Shown here in pieces: positions 1 through 8,058 of a stretch of DNA of 64,000 nucleotides. Source of the DNA: Hoeflea_A sp963921345 (lineage in GTDB: Bacteria > Pseudomonadota > Alphaproteobacteria > Rhizobiales > Rhizobiaceae). How positions within the stretch are numbered: position 1 is the stretch's first letter; the number at the start of each line of letters is the position of its first letter. The position numbers and the translations under genes were made by a program. The stretch covers positions 186,001-250,000 of the forward strand of contig OZ001228.1 of NCBI GenBank assembly GCA_963921345.3, given 5' to 3'. The notes beneath the pieces are model-generated. The model ran no database searches. It was not told the origin of the DNA and was given only the letters and a program-made list of their open reading frames with translations.

Positions 1-659
1 GGGCCGCAAATGCGGCTCTTGCCGACATAGTGGAACGCACTCTCGTTGCCGGTACGGTTGGCATAGGCGACGAAGAACTGGTTTTCGATGGCGCGTGCCG
101 GGACGAGGATTTCGGCGATGTATTCGTAGGGCTGCATGAGAGCCGTCGGGACGATGACGAGATCGGCGCCCTGCCGCGCAAGCTCGCGCGTCAGTTCCGG
201 AAATTCGACGTCGTAGCAGATCAGCAGGCCGATGCGAAAACCCCTGTAATCGAAGAGGACCGGGCCGCTTCCCGGCACGAAGCTCCGCTGTTCCCACGGG
301 CCGTAGAGTGCCCGCTTGCGGTGGCGGGCGATGCAGCCGGCATCCGGCGTGACGCAGAAGGCCGTGTTGGAAACCCCGTTGTCGCGCCGCTCGTAGCTGC
401 CGGTGACCAGCGCGACGCCGGTACGGGCGGCCGTTTCTTCGAGCCGGCCGATCACACCGTCGTCGATCTCGGCGGCGAGATCGGCAATGCCGTCCTCGCG
501 GAAATACCCGGTCAGGAAACACTCCGGAAAGACCAGAAGGTCGGTGCCGTCGGCCTGCGCGCTTTCGGCGGCCCGCTCGACGACCGCGAGATTGCCGGCG
601 ATGCCGTCCGGCGAACCGGCGTGCTGGACCAGGCCGAGGCTCAGCGTTTCGGCGCTCAT
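1..659 (-). CDS. Carbon-nitrogen hydrolase (nitrilase superfamily), 3' end off window
   Basis: The protein hydrolyses a C-N bond in an amide, carbamoyl compound or nitrile. About 219 codons are visible and the C-terminus lies outside the window. The nitrilase triad can be read directly: Glu46 in FPECF, Lys115 in RHRKRALYG and Cys148 in ICYDVEFPE. The ATG overlaps the stop of the upstream permease by 4 bp (ATGA), so it is the last visible gene of the ABC-transporter operon. With two ureohydrolases and a polyamine-type transporter nearby, an N-carbamoylputrescine amidase-like or omega-amidase role is a reasonable inference; the substrate is not shown by the sequence. Confidence 0.9.
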   Translation of the reverse strand, partial: MSAETLSLGLVQHAGSPDGIAGNLAVVERAAESAQADGTDLLVFPECFLTGYFREDGIADLAAEIDDGVIGRLEETAARTGVALVTGSYERRDNGVSNTAFCVTPDAGCIARHRKRALYGPWEQRSFVPGSGPVLFDYRGFRIGLLICYDVEFPELTRELARQGADLVIVPTALMQPYEYIAEILVPARAIENQFFVAYANRTGNESAFHYVGKSRICG

Positions 660-1444
660 TCGTCCAGCGCTCCGAGCAGGCGTGGCAGGCTGCTGAAACG
701 GGCGATCAGGCCGAAGGTGATGATGTTGAGCAGCAGGAAGAGGACTGCGACCGAGGCGATGATCGGCGTATAGCCGTAGCGCAGCGCGTTGAAGATCTTG
801 ATCGGCAGGGTCTCGACCGTGAAGCCGACGGTCATCAGCGCGATGATGTATTCGTTGAGGCTGAGCACGAAGCAGAAGGCGAAGCCGGCGACGGCGTAGG
901 GCAGGACCATGGGCGCGATCACCGTCTTGAACATGGTCCAGTTGTCGGCGCCGAGCGAATGGCTGGCCTCCAGCAGTTCCCGGTCGATGCTTTCGAGCCC
1001 CAGCGATATGGTCACCAGCGGCAATGCGAGCAGGAAGATCATGTGGGCGATGATGACGTTGATCATCAGCCCGTGCACCTCGATGGAGGTGAAGAACAGC
1101 AGGAAGGCCAGCGCCATGATCACCGGCGGCAGGATGAACGGCGCAACACCGAGGCTGAACAGCGCCTTGGCGTAGAAGAAGCCGTAGCGCCAGGCGGTGT
1201 AGGCGACCGGCATGGCGACAAGCACGGCAAGGGCCGCCGAGCTGGTGGAGACCGCGAGGCTGTTGAGCAGGGCCGAAAACCAGTCGTTCTCGGCGAAGAT
1301 GTCGACATACCAGCGCAGCGAAAAGCCCTTGGGCGGGAAGGACAGGAATTTGCGGGCGTTGAACGAGACGGCGGTGACGACGATGATCGGACCGATCAGG
1401 AACAGCGCGAAGAGCGACAGGTAGAGTTGGCGCAGGATACGCAT
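656..1444 (-). CDS. ABC transporter permease, PotC type
   Basis: Inner-membrane subunit of a polyamine-type ABC importer, 262 aa, with about six hydrophobic segments. It carries an EAA-like cytoplasmic loop (LLEASHSLGADNWTMFK) that docks on the ATPase. The start was placed at the ATG giving MRILRQLY because a GGAAGG Shine-Dalgarno lies just before it and the upstream permease stops 1 bp away; a longer reading adds residues that only overlap that gene. Family knowledge assigns PotC/PotI homologs to spermidine, putrescine or related cations. It works with the permease, ATPase and binding protein encoded immediately upstream in the same transcript. Confidence 0.9.
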   Translation of the reverse strand: MRILRQLYLSLFALFLIGPIIVVTAVSFNARKFLSFPPKGFSLRWYVDIFAENDWFSALLNSLAVSTSSAALAVLVAMPVAYTAWRYGFFYAKALFSLGVAPFILPPVIMALAFLLFFTSIEVHGLMINVIIAHMIFLLALPLVTISLGLESIDRELLEASHSLGADNWTMFKTVIAPMVLPYAVAGFAFCFVLSLNEYIIALMTVGFTVETLPIKIFNALRYGYTPIIASVAVLFLLLNIITFGLIARFSSLPRLLGALDE

Positions 1445-1445
1445 G

Positions 1446-2300
1446 TTAGCGACCTTCCCGTGTGCCCAGCCAGCGGGCGACAAGGATGACGATGGTGCTC
1501 ATCACCAGCAGCAGGACGGCAAGCGCCGCGGCAAACGGCATGTTGGAATTGTAGATCGCCTGGTCGGTGATCAGCACCGACAGGGTCCAGTGTTTCGGCC
1601 GGCCGAGCACCTGCGGCACGATGATGGCGCCCAACGTCAGAACGAAAATGGTGATGCCGCTGGAGATCAGGCTGATGCGCGACATCGGCACGACGACGGT
1701 GAAGAAGGTCCGCACCGGCGAAGCGCCCATGGTCTGAGCCGCCTCGACGACGCTCCGGTCGAGCCGGCTGAGCGAGGGAAAGAGCAGCAGCACGGCAAAG
1801 GGAATGACGAGATAGACGAGCGCGATGACCACGGCCGCCGCCGACGGCGCCATGGCGAAGGGCCGTTCGATCAGGCCCAGCCAGGCCGGAATGTTTGAGA
1901 GACCCGCGGTCTTGGAGAAAAGCACCTGCCAGCTGAAGGCGATCAGCACTTCCGACAGCGACAGCTGCGCCAGGATGTAGATCAGCCACAATATTTTGAC
2001 CCGCCGCGAGAAGCTGGTGAGCATGTAGGTGAACGGGAAGGCGATGATGAGGCTAAGCACTGCGATCGAGGCCGAAATGCCGGCCGAGAACATGGCGCGC
2101 TCAATGAAGGTGCTGGTGAACAGCCGCTGATAGTGTGCGGTGTCGAAACCGAAGACGAAATCGCCGCTGGTCTGCTGGTGGGCGACGCTGACCAGCAACA
2201 CCAGGATGAACGGCACCAGGAAGAAGATGCCGATGGCGACGATGGACGGCGTCAGGGCGGCGGCGAGACCCAGGCGCGGCGGTTGCGAGACGGTGGACAT
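1446..2300 (-). CDS. ABC transporter permease, PotB type
   Basis: Second inner-membrane permease of the same importer, 284 aa. It starts MSTVSQPPRLG and has a first transmembrane segment around residues 12-35 plus an EAA-type loop (VVEAAQTMGASPVRTFF). The chosen ATG follows the ATPase stop codon by only 2 bp, the usual tight spacing of translationally coupled transporter genes; a further upstream in-frame start would run into the ATPase gene and gives a non-hydrophobic, arginine-rich leader. PotB/PotC pairs form the heterodimeric channel. The substrate is inferred from the operon only. Confidence 0.9.
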   Translation of the reverse strand: MSTVSQPPRLGLAAALTPSIVAIGIFFLVPFILVLLVSVAHQQTSGDFVFGFDTAHYQRLFTSTFIERAMFSAGISASIAVLSLIIAFPFTYMLTSFSRRVKILWLIYILAQLSLSEVLIAFSWQVLFSKTAGLSNIPAWLGLIERPFAMAPSAAAVVIALVYLVIPFAVLLLFPSLSRLDRSVVEAAQTMGASPVRTFFTVVVPMSRISLISSGITIFVLTLGAIIVPQVLGRPKHWTLSVLITDQAIYNSNMPFAAALAVLLLVMSTIVILVARWLGTREGR

Positions 2301-2302
2301 CG

Positions 2303-3361
2303 CTATGCCGCCAGAACCGAGCAGGCTTCGGCCGGCATCTCGACACGGACGTCCATGCCGACCTCGACATCCGGCCAGTCTTTCGGGGTCAGAACCGAAA
2401 TCACTTCCTGTCCGGCGCAATCTACCAGAATTTCGATGGTCGCGCCGATGTCGCGGATGAATGTGACCTTGCCGGGCAGCGCGTTGTCGGCCTCAGCCTT
2501 TGCCGCCGGGCGTACGAAGATCTCTTCAGGCCGGGTCAGGAGAAGCACGTCGGAGCCGGAGGCGAAGTCGCCAGCGGCGTCTGCGACGGCCAAAGTCTCG
2601 CCGTTGAGCGCGACCTTGTTGGCCTCCACCATCTTGGCCGGCAGCAGGTTGCTGGTGCCGATGAAATCGGCGACGAATCGGTTGACGGGCTTCTTGTAGA
2701 TGTCGATCGGCGCGCCGACCTGGTGGACCTTGGCCTTGCCCATGACGACGATCTGGTCGGCCATGGTCATGGCTTCCGTCTGGTCGTGGGTGACGACGAT
2801 GGTGGTGATGCCGAGCTTCTGCTGCAGCTGCCGCAGCTCGATCTGCATGGCCTCGCGCAGATTGGCGTCGAGCGCCGACATCGGCTCGTCGAGCAGGAAT
2901 ACCTTCGGGTTGAGCGCCAGCGCCCGGGCGATGGCGACGCGCTGACGCTGGCCGCCGGAAAGCTGCGAGATGCGGCGGTCGGCGACATCAGGCAGGCGGA
3001 TCAGTTCGAGCAGCTCGCCGGCGCGCTGGCTGCATTCGGCCTTGCTGGCGCCGCGTATTCGCATGCCGTAGGAAATGTTGTCCTCGACATTGAGATGCGG
3101 GAACAGCGCAAAGGACTGAAACACCATGCCGACGTCGCGCTTGAATGCGGGCACGTTGGTGACGTCCGTCTCGCCGAACAGGATGCGTCCCTCTGTCGGG
3201 CTTTCCAGGCCGGCAACCATGCGCAGCAGGGTCGTCTTGCCGCAGCCGGACGGCCCGAGGAAGCAGATCATCTTGCCCTCGTCGAAGTTCAGACCGACGT
3301 CTTCGACCGCGGTGAAGGCGCCGAAGCGCTTGGTGACGCCGTCAATGCGCAAACCGTTCAT
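2303..3361 (-). CDS. ABC transporter ATP-binding protein, PotA type
   Basis: ATPase of the polyamine-type importer, 352 aa, the family's usual length. Visible motifs are Walker A GPSGCGKTT (residues 36-44), the Q-loop region VFQSFALFPHL, signature LSGGQRQRVAIARAL, Walker B FLLDEPMSALD and the switch histidine in VVTHDQTEA. The C-terminal 100 or so residues form a TOBE-like regulatory domain, as in PotA/FbpC/CysA. It sits between the binding protein (48 bp away) and the two permeases. The same subfamily also serves iron and thiosulfate importers, but the neighbouring genes favour polyamine or guanidino compounds. Confidence 0.92.
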   Translation of the reverse strand: MNGLRIDGVTKRFGAFTAVEDVGLNFDEGKMICFLGPSGCGKTTLLRMVAGLESPTEGRILFGETDVTNVPAFKRDVGMVFQSFALFPHLNVEDNISYGMRIRGASKAECSQRAGELLELIRLPDVADRRISQLSGGQRQRVAIARALALNPKVFLLDEPMSALDANLREAMQIELRQLQQKLGITTIVVTHDQTEAMTMADQIVVMGKAKVHQVGAPIDIYKKPVNRFVADFIGTSNLLPAKMVEANKVALNGETLAVADAAGDFASGSDVLLLTRPEEIFVRPAAKAEADNALPGKVTFIRDIGATIEILVDCAGQEVISVLTPKDWPDVEVGMDVRVEMPAEACSVLAA

Positions 3362-3381
3362 GGCTGTTCCCCATTATGGAT

Positions 3382-3401
3382 GCGGCCGGTTTCCCGGCCG
3401 C
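3382..3401 (-). promoter_or_regulatory. Intra-operon hairpin between binding protein and ATPase genes
   Basis: Perfect 8-bp inverted repeat GCGGCCGG / CCGGCCGC with a TTTC loop, placed in the 48-bp gap after the binding-protein stop codon. No T-run follows on the minus strand, so it is more likely a 3'-end stabiliser or partial attenuator that makes the binding protein more abundant than the membrane subunits, as is known for other ABC operons. That role is inferred. Confidence 0.55.
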
Positions 3402-3409
3402 TTCTCATG

Positions 3410-4489
3410 TTATCGCGAGATGATCTCGTTCCAGCGGTCGCTGATCCAGTCGCCGTGCTCGAGATAGATGTCATAGCGCGGGATGATTGGCGGAATGGAG
3501 CTGGAGACGGCCGCGAATTCCTCGTCGGTGAGATCCGTCTTGCTGCGGTCGACGACCGGGGCCGTGCCGACCTTGCGCGACAGCTTGGCCTGAATGTCCG
3601 GCCGGCAGATATAGTCGATGAAAGTGTGGACCGAGTCGACCGAACTGGCGTGATTGGGAACGATCCAGGCGCCGGAGTCGACCACGCCACCCTCCTTGGG
3701 GAAGGTCGAGCGCACCGGGAAACCATCGGCGGCCGCCAGTCCGGCGACATCGTGATAGTACTGTCCCATGGGAATCTCGCCATCCTGCAGCGCCTGCTGG
3801 AAGGACCCTTCGTCCTTGTACCAGAGGCGGACGTTGGGGCCGACCTCGGCGAGCTTGTCGAGCGCCTTGCCGATGCCTTCCTTGGTGTTCAGCACATCGG
3901 TGCCGCCAAGGAACGTCGCAGCGGTGATTTCCAGCAGATAGGAGTTGGTCGGCAGCGCCAGCAGTCCGAGCGTGTCTTCTTTTCCCGGATCCCACATGTC
4001 GGCCCAGCTGGCCGGCGCTTCCTTGACCACGTCGGTGTTGGAGCACAGCGTGATGTACCAGGAGACGGCGCCGCAGGCGTAGAGTTCGCCATTGTCGTTG
4101 CGGTAGCGGAAGCGCTCCGGCAGGTTCTGGGCGTTGGGCAGCTTGGCTTCGTCCAGCGCCTGGTACTGTCCCTGCAGGCTGCCGCGGATGCGCGGGATAC
4201 CGGCCATCATGGAAACGTCGACCGGCGCCTGCTTGGCGCGGGCGGCGTTGCGGATCTGGATCAGCCAGGTCTCGCCGGTGGGTACGGCCACTGAGTTCAC
4301 CTCGATCCCGGTCTCCTTGGTGAAGTCCGGATAGATGTGTTCCTTGAAGGAATCCTCGAAATAGCCGCCATAGGTGCCGACGCGGATCGATTTGTCGTCG
4401 GCGCGCGCGATCGACGGTGCGCCCAGCGCAAAAGCACCGGCGGCGACGCCTGCGGTTTTCAGGAATTCCCTTCGATTCGATCTGATCAT
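3410..4489 (-). CDS. Periplasmic polyamine-type substrate-binding protein, Tat signal
   Basis: Extracytoplasmic binding protein of 359 aa (PotD/PotF-like, family 1 SBP). The N-terminus MIRSNRREFLKTAGVAAGAF is a Tat signal with the twin arginine in SNRREFLK, a hydrophobic stretch and a likely ARA-D cleavage near residue 31. The mature part begins with KSIRVGTYGGYF, as in spermidine/putrescine binding proteins. It lies between a ureohydrolase and the ATPase gene in a co-directional cluster. It should deliver the substrate to the downstream permeases; whether that is agmatine, putrescine, 4-guanidinobutyrate or another cation cannot be told from the sequence. Confidence 0.92.
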   Translation of the reverse strand: MIRSNRREFLKTAGVAAGAFALGAPSIARADDKSIRVGTYGGYFEDSFKEHIYPDFTKETGIEVNSVAVPTGETWLIQIRNAARAKQAPVDVSMMAGIPRIRGSLQGQYQALDEAKLPNAQNLPERFRYRNDNGELYACGAVSWYITLCSNTDVVKEAPASWADMWDPGKEDTLGLLALPTNSYLLEITAATFLGGTDVLNTKEGIGKALDKLAEVGPNVRLWYKDEGSFQQALQDGEIPMGQYYHDVAGLAAADGFPVRSTFPKEGGVVDSGAWIVPNHASSVDSVHTFIDYICRPDIQAKLSRKVGTAPVVDRSKTDLTDEEFAAVSSSIPPIIPRYDIYLEHGDWISDRWNEIISR

Positions 4490-4537
4490 TTTTGCATTCC
4501 TTCCTCTTCGATGTTGTCGGCGGACGGTCCGCCTCGC

Positions 4538-5512
4538 TTATTGTTTCTCCCGCTGTGCGTCCGGAAGGACGCAGAGCATCTCGAATAGCAGATTGGCGCC
4601 GATCAGGGCCGTGTTGCCGCTTGGATCATAGGGCGGCGAGACCTCGACCAGATCGCCGCCGACCAGGGAAAGTCCGCCGCATCCGCGGACGATCTCCAGC
4701 GCCTGTATGGTGGTGAGCCCGCCCGGCTCGACCGTTCCGGTTCCCGGCGCATAGGCCGGATCGAGGCTGTCGATATCGTAGGAAAGATAGACCGGTGCGT
4801 CGCCGATGGCGGCGCGGATCTCCGTCATCAGCGGGGCGAGCGACTTGTGCCAGCATTCCTCTGCCGGAATGACGCGAAAGCCGTGGTCGCGGCCCCAATT
4901 GAAATCTTCCGGGCTGTAGCCGCTGCCGCGCAGGCCGATCTGGAAGACTTTGTCGTTGATCAGCAGACCGTCCTCGACAGCGCGGCGGAACGGCGTGCCG
5001 TGGGCAATCGGCTCGCCGAACATGACGTCGTTGGTGTCGGCATGGGCGTCGACGTGGATCAGCGCCACCGGCCCGTGTCTTTCGGCGACGGCCCGCAGCA
5101 CCGGATAGGTCAGCGTGTGGTCGCCGCCCAGCGTCAGCGGTGTGGCGCCGGCGGCGAGGATGTCCCGATAGGCGGCGGTGATCAGGTCGATGGTCGCTTT
5201 CAGGTCGAAAGTATTGACCGCCACGTCGCCGATATCCGCCACCTGCATGCGATCGAAGGGCGCCGCTCCGGTTGCCATGTTATAGGGGCGGATCATGCAG
5301 CTTTCGGCGCGGATCTGCCGCGGTCCGTGGCGCGTACCGGCGCGGTTGGAGGTGCCGATGTCCATCGGAATGCCGACGAAGCACGCGTCGAGGCCGGCCG
5401 CCGTCTCCTGCGCCGGCAGGCGCATCATCGTCGCCGGGCCGGCGAAACGCGGCATGCTGTTGCCGCCGAGAGGCTGATTGAAGGAGGGCGTTTCGGATAG
5501 ATTTGTGTGCAT
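4538..5512 (-). CDS. Ureohydrolase (agmatinase / guanidinobutyrase family), copy 1
   Basis: Arginase-family Mn2+ enzyme that hydrolyses a guanidino group to urea plus an amine, 324 aa. The metal-binding signatures are present: GGDHTLTYP, DAHADTND and SYDIDSLDPAYAPGTGT. The ATG giving MHTNLSETPSF was preferred to a TTG three codons earlier. It is the first enzyme gene of the transporter operon, 48 bp before the binding-protein gene, so import and guanidine removal appear coupled. Agmatinase, 4-guanidinobutyrase and guanidinopropionase cannot be separated by eye. A second member of the family lies at 9735-10727 and differs clearly in sequence. Confidence 0.92.
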   Translation of the reverse strand: MHTNLSETPSFNQPLGGNSMPRFAGPATMMRLPAQETAAGLDACFVGIPMDIGTSNRAGTRHGPRQIRAESCMIRPYNMATGAAPFDRMQVADIGDVAVNTFDLKATIDLITAAYRDILAAGATPLTLGGDHTLTYPVLRAVAERHGPVALIHVDAHADTNDVMFGEPIAHGTPFRRAVEDGLLINDKVFQIGLRGSGYSPEDFNWGRDHGFRVIPAEECWHKSLAPLMTEIRAAIGDAPVYLSYDIDSLDPAYAPGTGTVEPGGLTTIQALEIVRGCGGLSLVGGDLVEVSPPYDPSGNTALIGANLLFEMLCVLPDAQREKQ

Positions 5513-5585
5513 CAATGTCAAGCCACCGACAGAAGATTGGTGGGCCCAGACTAAGAACCGTCCGGGGTGTGAACCATATCAGAGG

Positions 5586-6512
5586 TCAAAAACTCACATT
5601 TGCTTTTGCAAATGTTTGTTCCGTGGCGAAGGCGGTCTCCACGTCGTCCAGAAATGCAGCGATTACCCGCGTCTTGCGGCCGGTCTTGGTGATGGCCTGG
5701 AAGACGCAGGTATATTCGGTTTCCTCCGGCAGCAGGCAGCGCAGCCGGCCGTCGCGAACGTAAGCTGCCGCGTAGTGGCGCGGCAGCAGGCCGATGAACC
5801 GATCGCTCAATATCAGCATCAGCTGCGGCTCGATTTCGTAGGACGTGTGACCGGTTTCGGGTGCGTTCATCATGCGTTGCAGGCGCCGGCTCCAGTAGCC
5901 GCGTCGTACCATCGGGTAGGTGCCGAGCTCCTCCAGCGTCAGTTCGCTGTCCGGCCGATCGAACAACGGATGGCCGCTGCCACAGTAGAGATAATGGTGC
6001 TCCGTGTAGAGATCCCGGTATTCCAGGCCGTAAAGACGGTTTTCGAAACTGCCGATGCCGACATGGATCACGCCTTCGAGGACCTTGCGCTGCAGTTCCT
6101 GCGGATTGTCCTGCGACAATTCCATCTCGACTTCGTCCGTGCGGCTTGAAAAAGCGGCAAAGGCCTGCGGCAGTTTCATCTGCGGATCGGTCACCGTGCT
6201 GTCGACCGTGCCGACCCGCAATTTGCCGACCAGCTTGCCCTTCAGGCTGCTCAGCTGGGCCGAATAATCGTCGAGGGACCGCAGCAGCGCCTGCGCGGTT
6301 TCATGCACCATGCGGCCCTTTTCAGTCAGCAGGAAGCCGCGGCGGCCGCGTTGGCAGAGCTGTACGCCGAGGCGCTGCTCGAGCGCCGTGATGTGGTTGG
6401 ATATCGTCGGTTGGCTGAGGTTGAGTTCGGCCTGCGCCGCCGAAAAACCGCCATTGCGGGCGACGGCGTCGAAGATGCGCAGGAGATGGATATCCGAACC
6501 CGAAAGTTTCAT
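5586..6512 (-). CDS. LysR-family transcriptional regulator
   Basis: 308-aa LysR-type regulator. The winged helix-turn-helix is at residues 8-66 (IFDAVARNGGFSAAQAELNL, then SQPTISNHITALEQRLGVQL) and a co-inducer domain follows. It is divergent from the flavoprotein/amidohydrolase/ureohydrolase operon and directly upstream of the ureohydrolase-transporter operon, so it is the natural regulator of both. The intergenic region on its 5' side carries ATGCAAAT and ATTGCAAAT, and its last codons overlap a 20-bp palindrome containing the same TTGCAAAT word. The inducer is presumably the imported guanidino or polyamine compound. Confidence 0.92.
   Translation of the reverse strand: MKLSGSDIHLLRIFDAVARNGGFSAAQAELNLSQPTISNHITALEQRLGVQLCQRGRRGFLLTEKGRMVHETAQALLRSLDDYSAQLSSLKGKLVGKLRVGTVDSTVTDPQMKLPQAFAAFSSRTDEVEMELSQDNPQELQRKVLEGVIHVGIGSFENRLYGLEYRDLYTEHHYLYCGSGHPLFDRPDSELTLEELGTYPMVRRGYWSRRLQRMMNAPETGHTSYEIEPQLMLILSDRFIGLLPRHYAAAYVRDGRLRCLLPEETEYTCVFQAITKTGRKTRVIAAFLDDVETAFATEQTFAKANVSF
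5596..5615. promoter_or_regulatory. 20-bp palindrome ACATTTGC-TTTT-GCAAATGT
   Basis: Perfect inverted repeat overlapping the end of the LysR gene and lying about 85-105 bp before the start of the ureohydrolase-transporter operon. It contains TTGCAAAT, also found at 6544-6551 and 11550-11557. It may be a LysR-family operator for the downstream operon or simply a hairpin at the lysR 3' end; position and sharing of the word favour an operator. Confidence 0.5.
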
Positions 6513-6520
6513 CGGTTACA

Positions 6521-6565
6521 TTGAATAATGCAAATATTGAAAATTGCAAATCGCCATTTATTGCG
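6521..6565. promoter_or_regulatory. Divergent lysR / flavoprotein control region with GCAAAT repeats
   Basis: AT-rich stretch just before the lysR start. ATGCAAAT (6528-6535) and TTGCAAAT (6544-6551) stand 16 bp apart in the same orientation, and a rough inverted partner ATTTATTGC follows. This is where an autoregulating LysR protein would be expected to bind. The assignment is by pattern and position only. Confidence 0.45.
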
Positions 6566-6651
6566 TCGAAGGAATGTCTAGGTTCAAGCCGACGAAAACC
6601 GAATGAGACAATGATGCACGATGCTCCCGCCGGCCGGAGGCGAGACGACCC

Positions 6652-8046
6652 ATGACCGACCGCGCGAAGGCCGCCCTCAAGGATGTCACGCTGTTTCCCT
6701 TCTGGCTCGACAGCGCCGATGCGCCGCCGGTCGAGCCGCAGCTGATCGGTCATGCCGAGACCGATCTGCTCATCGTCGGGGGTGGCTTCACCGGTCTGTG
6801 GGCGGCGATCCTCGCCAAGGAGGCCGACCCGGGCCGCGACGTCATGCTGATCGAAGCCGACCGCGTGGCCTATGGCGCATCGGGACGGCCCGGCGCCATC
6901 GTGTCGACGTCAGTCATGCACGGCCTGTCCAACGCGCTGCGCATCTTCCCGGACGACCTGGAAGCGCTGGAGGAGCTTGGGCGCGAGAATATCGACGGTT
7001 TCGTCGACACTATCGATCGCCACGGCATCGATTGCCAACAGGAATGGAACGGCGAACTGACGGTGGCGGTCGGCGACGACCGGCTCGAGGACGTCAAGCA
7101 CGAATACGACCTGCATGTGCAATACGGCCATGATGCCGTGCTGCTCGATCGCGAGGCCGTGCAGGCCGAAGTCGCGTCGCCGCTTTTTGCCGGCGGCGTG
7201 TGGTCGCGCAAGAACAGCGGCACGGTGCACCCGGCGCGGCTCGCCTGGGGCCTGAAGAAAGCGGCACTCAGCGTTGGCGTCCGGCTGCACGAACTGACGC
7301 CGCTGAAGCGCATCGAGGACGAGGGCAGCCGCTTGAAAGCCGTGACCCGCGACGGCGCGGTGACGGCGCGCAAGCTGCTGCTGGCGACGAACGCCTTTGC
7401 CGAAGGCCATCGCAACATCAAGCGGCGGGTCGCCATGGTGCGAGACCGCATCGTCATGACCGAGCCGCTGAGCGACGAACAGCTCGGCCGCATCGGCTGG
7501 TCCAACCGGCAGGGCATCTACGACACCCGCACCCAGCTCAACTACATGCGGCTGACCCGCGACAACCGCATTCTGTTCGGTGGGCGCCTGGGCTATTTCT
7601 ACGGTGCGAACAAGGATCCGGAGACCGACCGGCGGCCGGAAACGTATGAACGGTTAGCCGGCGCATTTTTTGCCACTTTTCCGCAACTGGACGACATCCG
7701 CTTCTCCCATGCCTGGAGCGGGCCGATCGGACTGACCATTCGAATGGCCGTGCATTTCCAGCATTACTTTGGCGGCAAAGCGATCTATGCAGGCGGCTAT
7801 TCCGGCTTCGGCGTGTCGGCCAGCCGCTTCGGCGCCGATATAGGCCTGGCGCTTCTCGACGGCAGCGACCGCGCCGCCTGCCGCATGACTTTCGCCTCGA
7901 CCATGCCCAACTGGATCCCGCCGGAACCTTTCCGCTATATCGGTGCCCAAATCACCATGTACGCCATGGACACGGCGGACGAGAAGGGCGGCTGGCGCAA
8001 TGCCTGGCTGAAATTCGTCACCCGGCTCGGCTTTCCGCTGGTTTGA
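6652..8046 (+). CDS. FAD-dependent amine oxidoreductase (PuuB/DadA-like)
   Basis: 464-aa flavoprotein of the DAO superfamily. The dinucleotide-binding motif is DLLIVGGGFTGLWAAILA (about residues 38-55), and a C-terminal FAD contact region contains GGKAIYAGGYSGFGVSASR. Overall it resembles gamma-glutamylputrescine oxidase and related amine oxidases, which deaminate an amine to an aldehyde with FAD. GGAGGCGA before the ATG serves as ribosome site. It is the first gene of a three-gene plus-strand operon with an amidohydrolase (13 bp later) and a second ureohydrolase, divergent from lysR. Oxidation of an amine released by the ureohydrolases is a plausible role. Confidence 0.85.
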   Translation: MTDRAKAALKDVTLFPFWLDSADAPPVEPQLIGHAETDLLIVGGGFTGLWAAILAKEADPGRDVMLIEADRVAYGASGRPGAIVSTSVMHGLSNALRIFPDDLEALEELGRENIDGFVDTIDRHGIDCQQEWNGELTVAVGDDRLEDVKHEYDLHVQYGHDAVLLDREAVQAEVASPLFAGGVWSRKNSGTVHPARLAWGLKKAALSVGVRLHELTPLKRIEDEGSRLKAVTRDGAVTARKLLLATNAFAEGHRNIKRRVAMVRDRIVMTEPLSDEQLGRIGWSNRQGIYDTRTQLNYMRLTRDNRILFGGRLGYFYGANKDPETDRRPETYERLAGAFFATFPQLDDIRFSHAWSGPIGLTIRMAVHFQHYFGGKAIYAGGYSGFGVSASRFGADIGLALLDGSDRAACRMTFASTMPNWIPPEPFRYIGAQITMYAMDTADEKGGWRNAWLKFVTRLGFPLV

Positions 8047-8058
8047 CCGGAGTAGGCC

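Noticed and set aside
30..773. Long open plus-strand reading opposite the nitrilase
   Set aside because: The minus strand encodes a nitrilase with the complete triad; the plus reading has no recognisable domain and is a GC-rich shadow.
2723..4294. 523-codon plus-strand reading opposite the ABC transporter genes
   Set aside because: It runs antisense through the ATPase and binding-protein genes, which have clear motifs.
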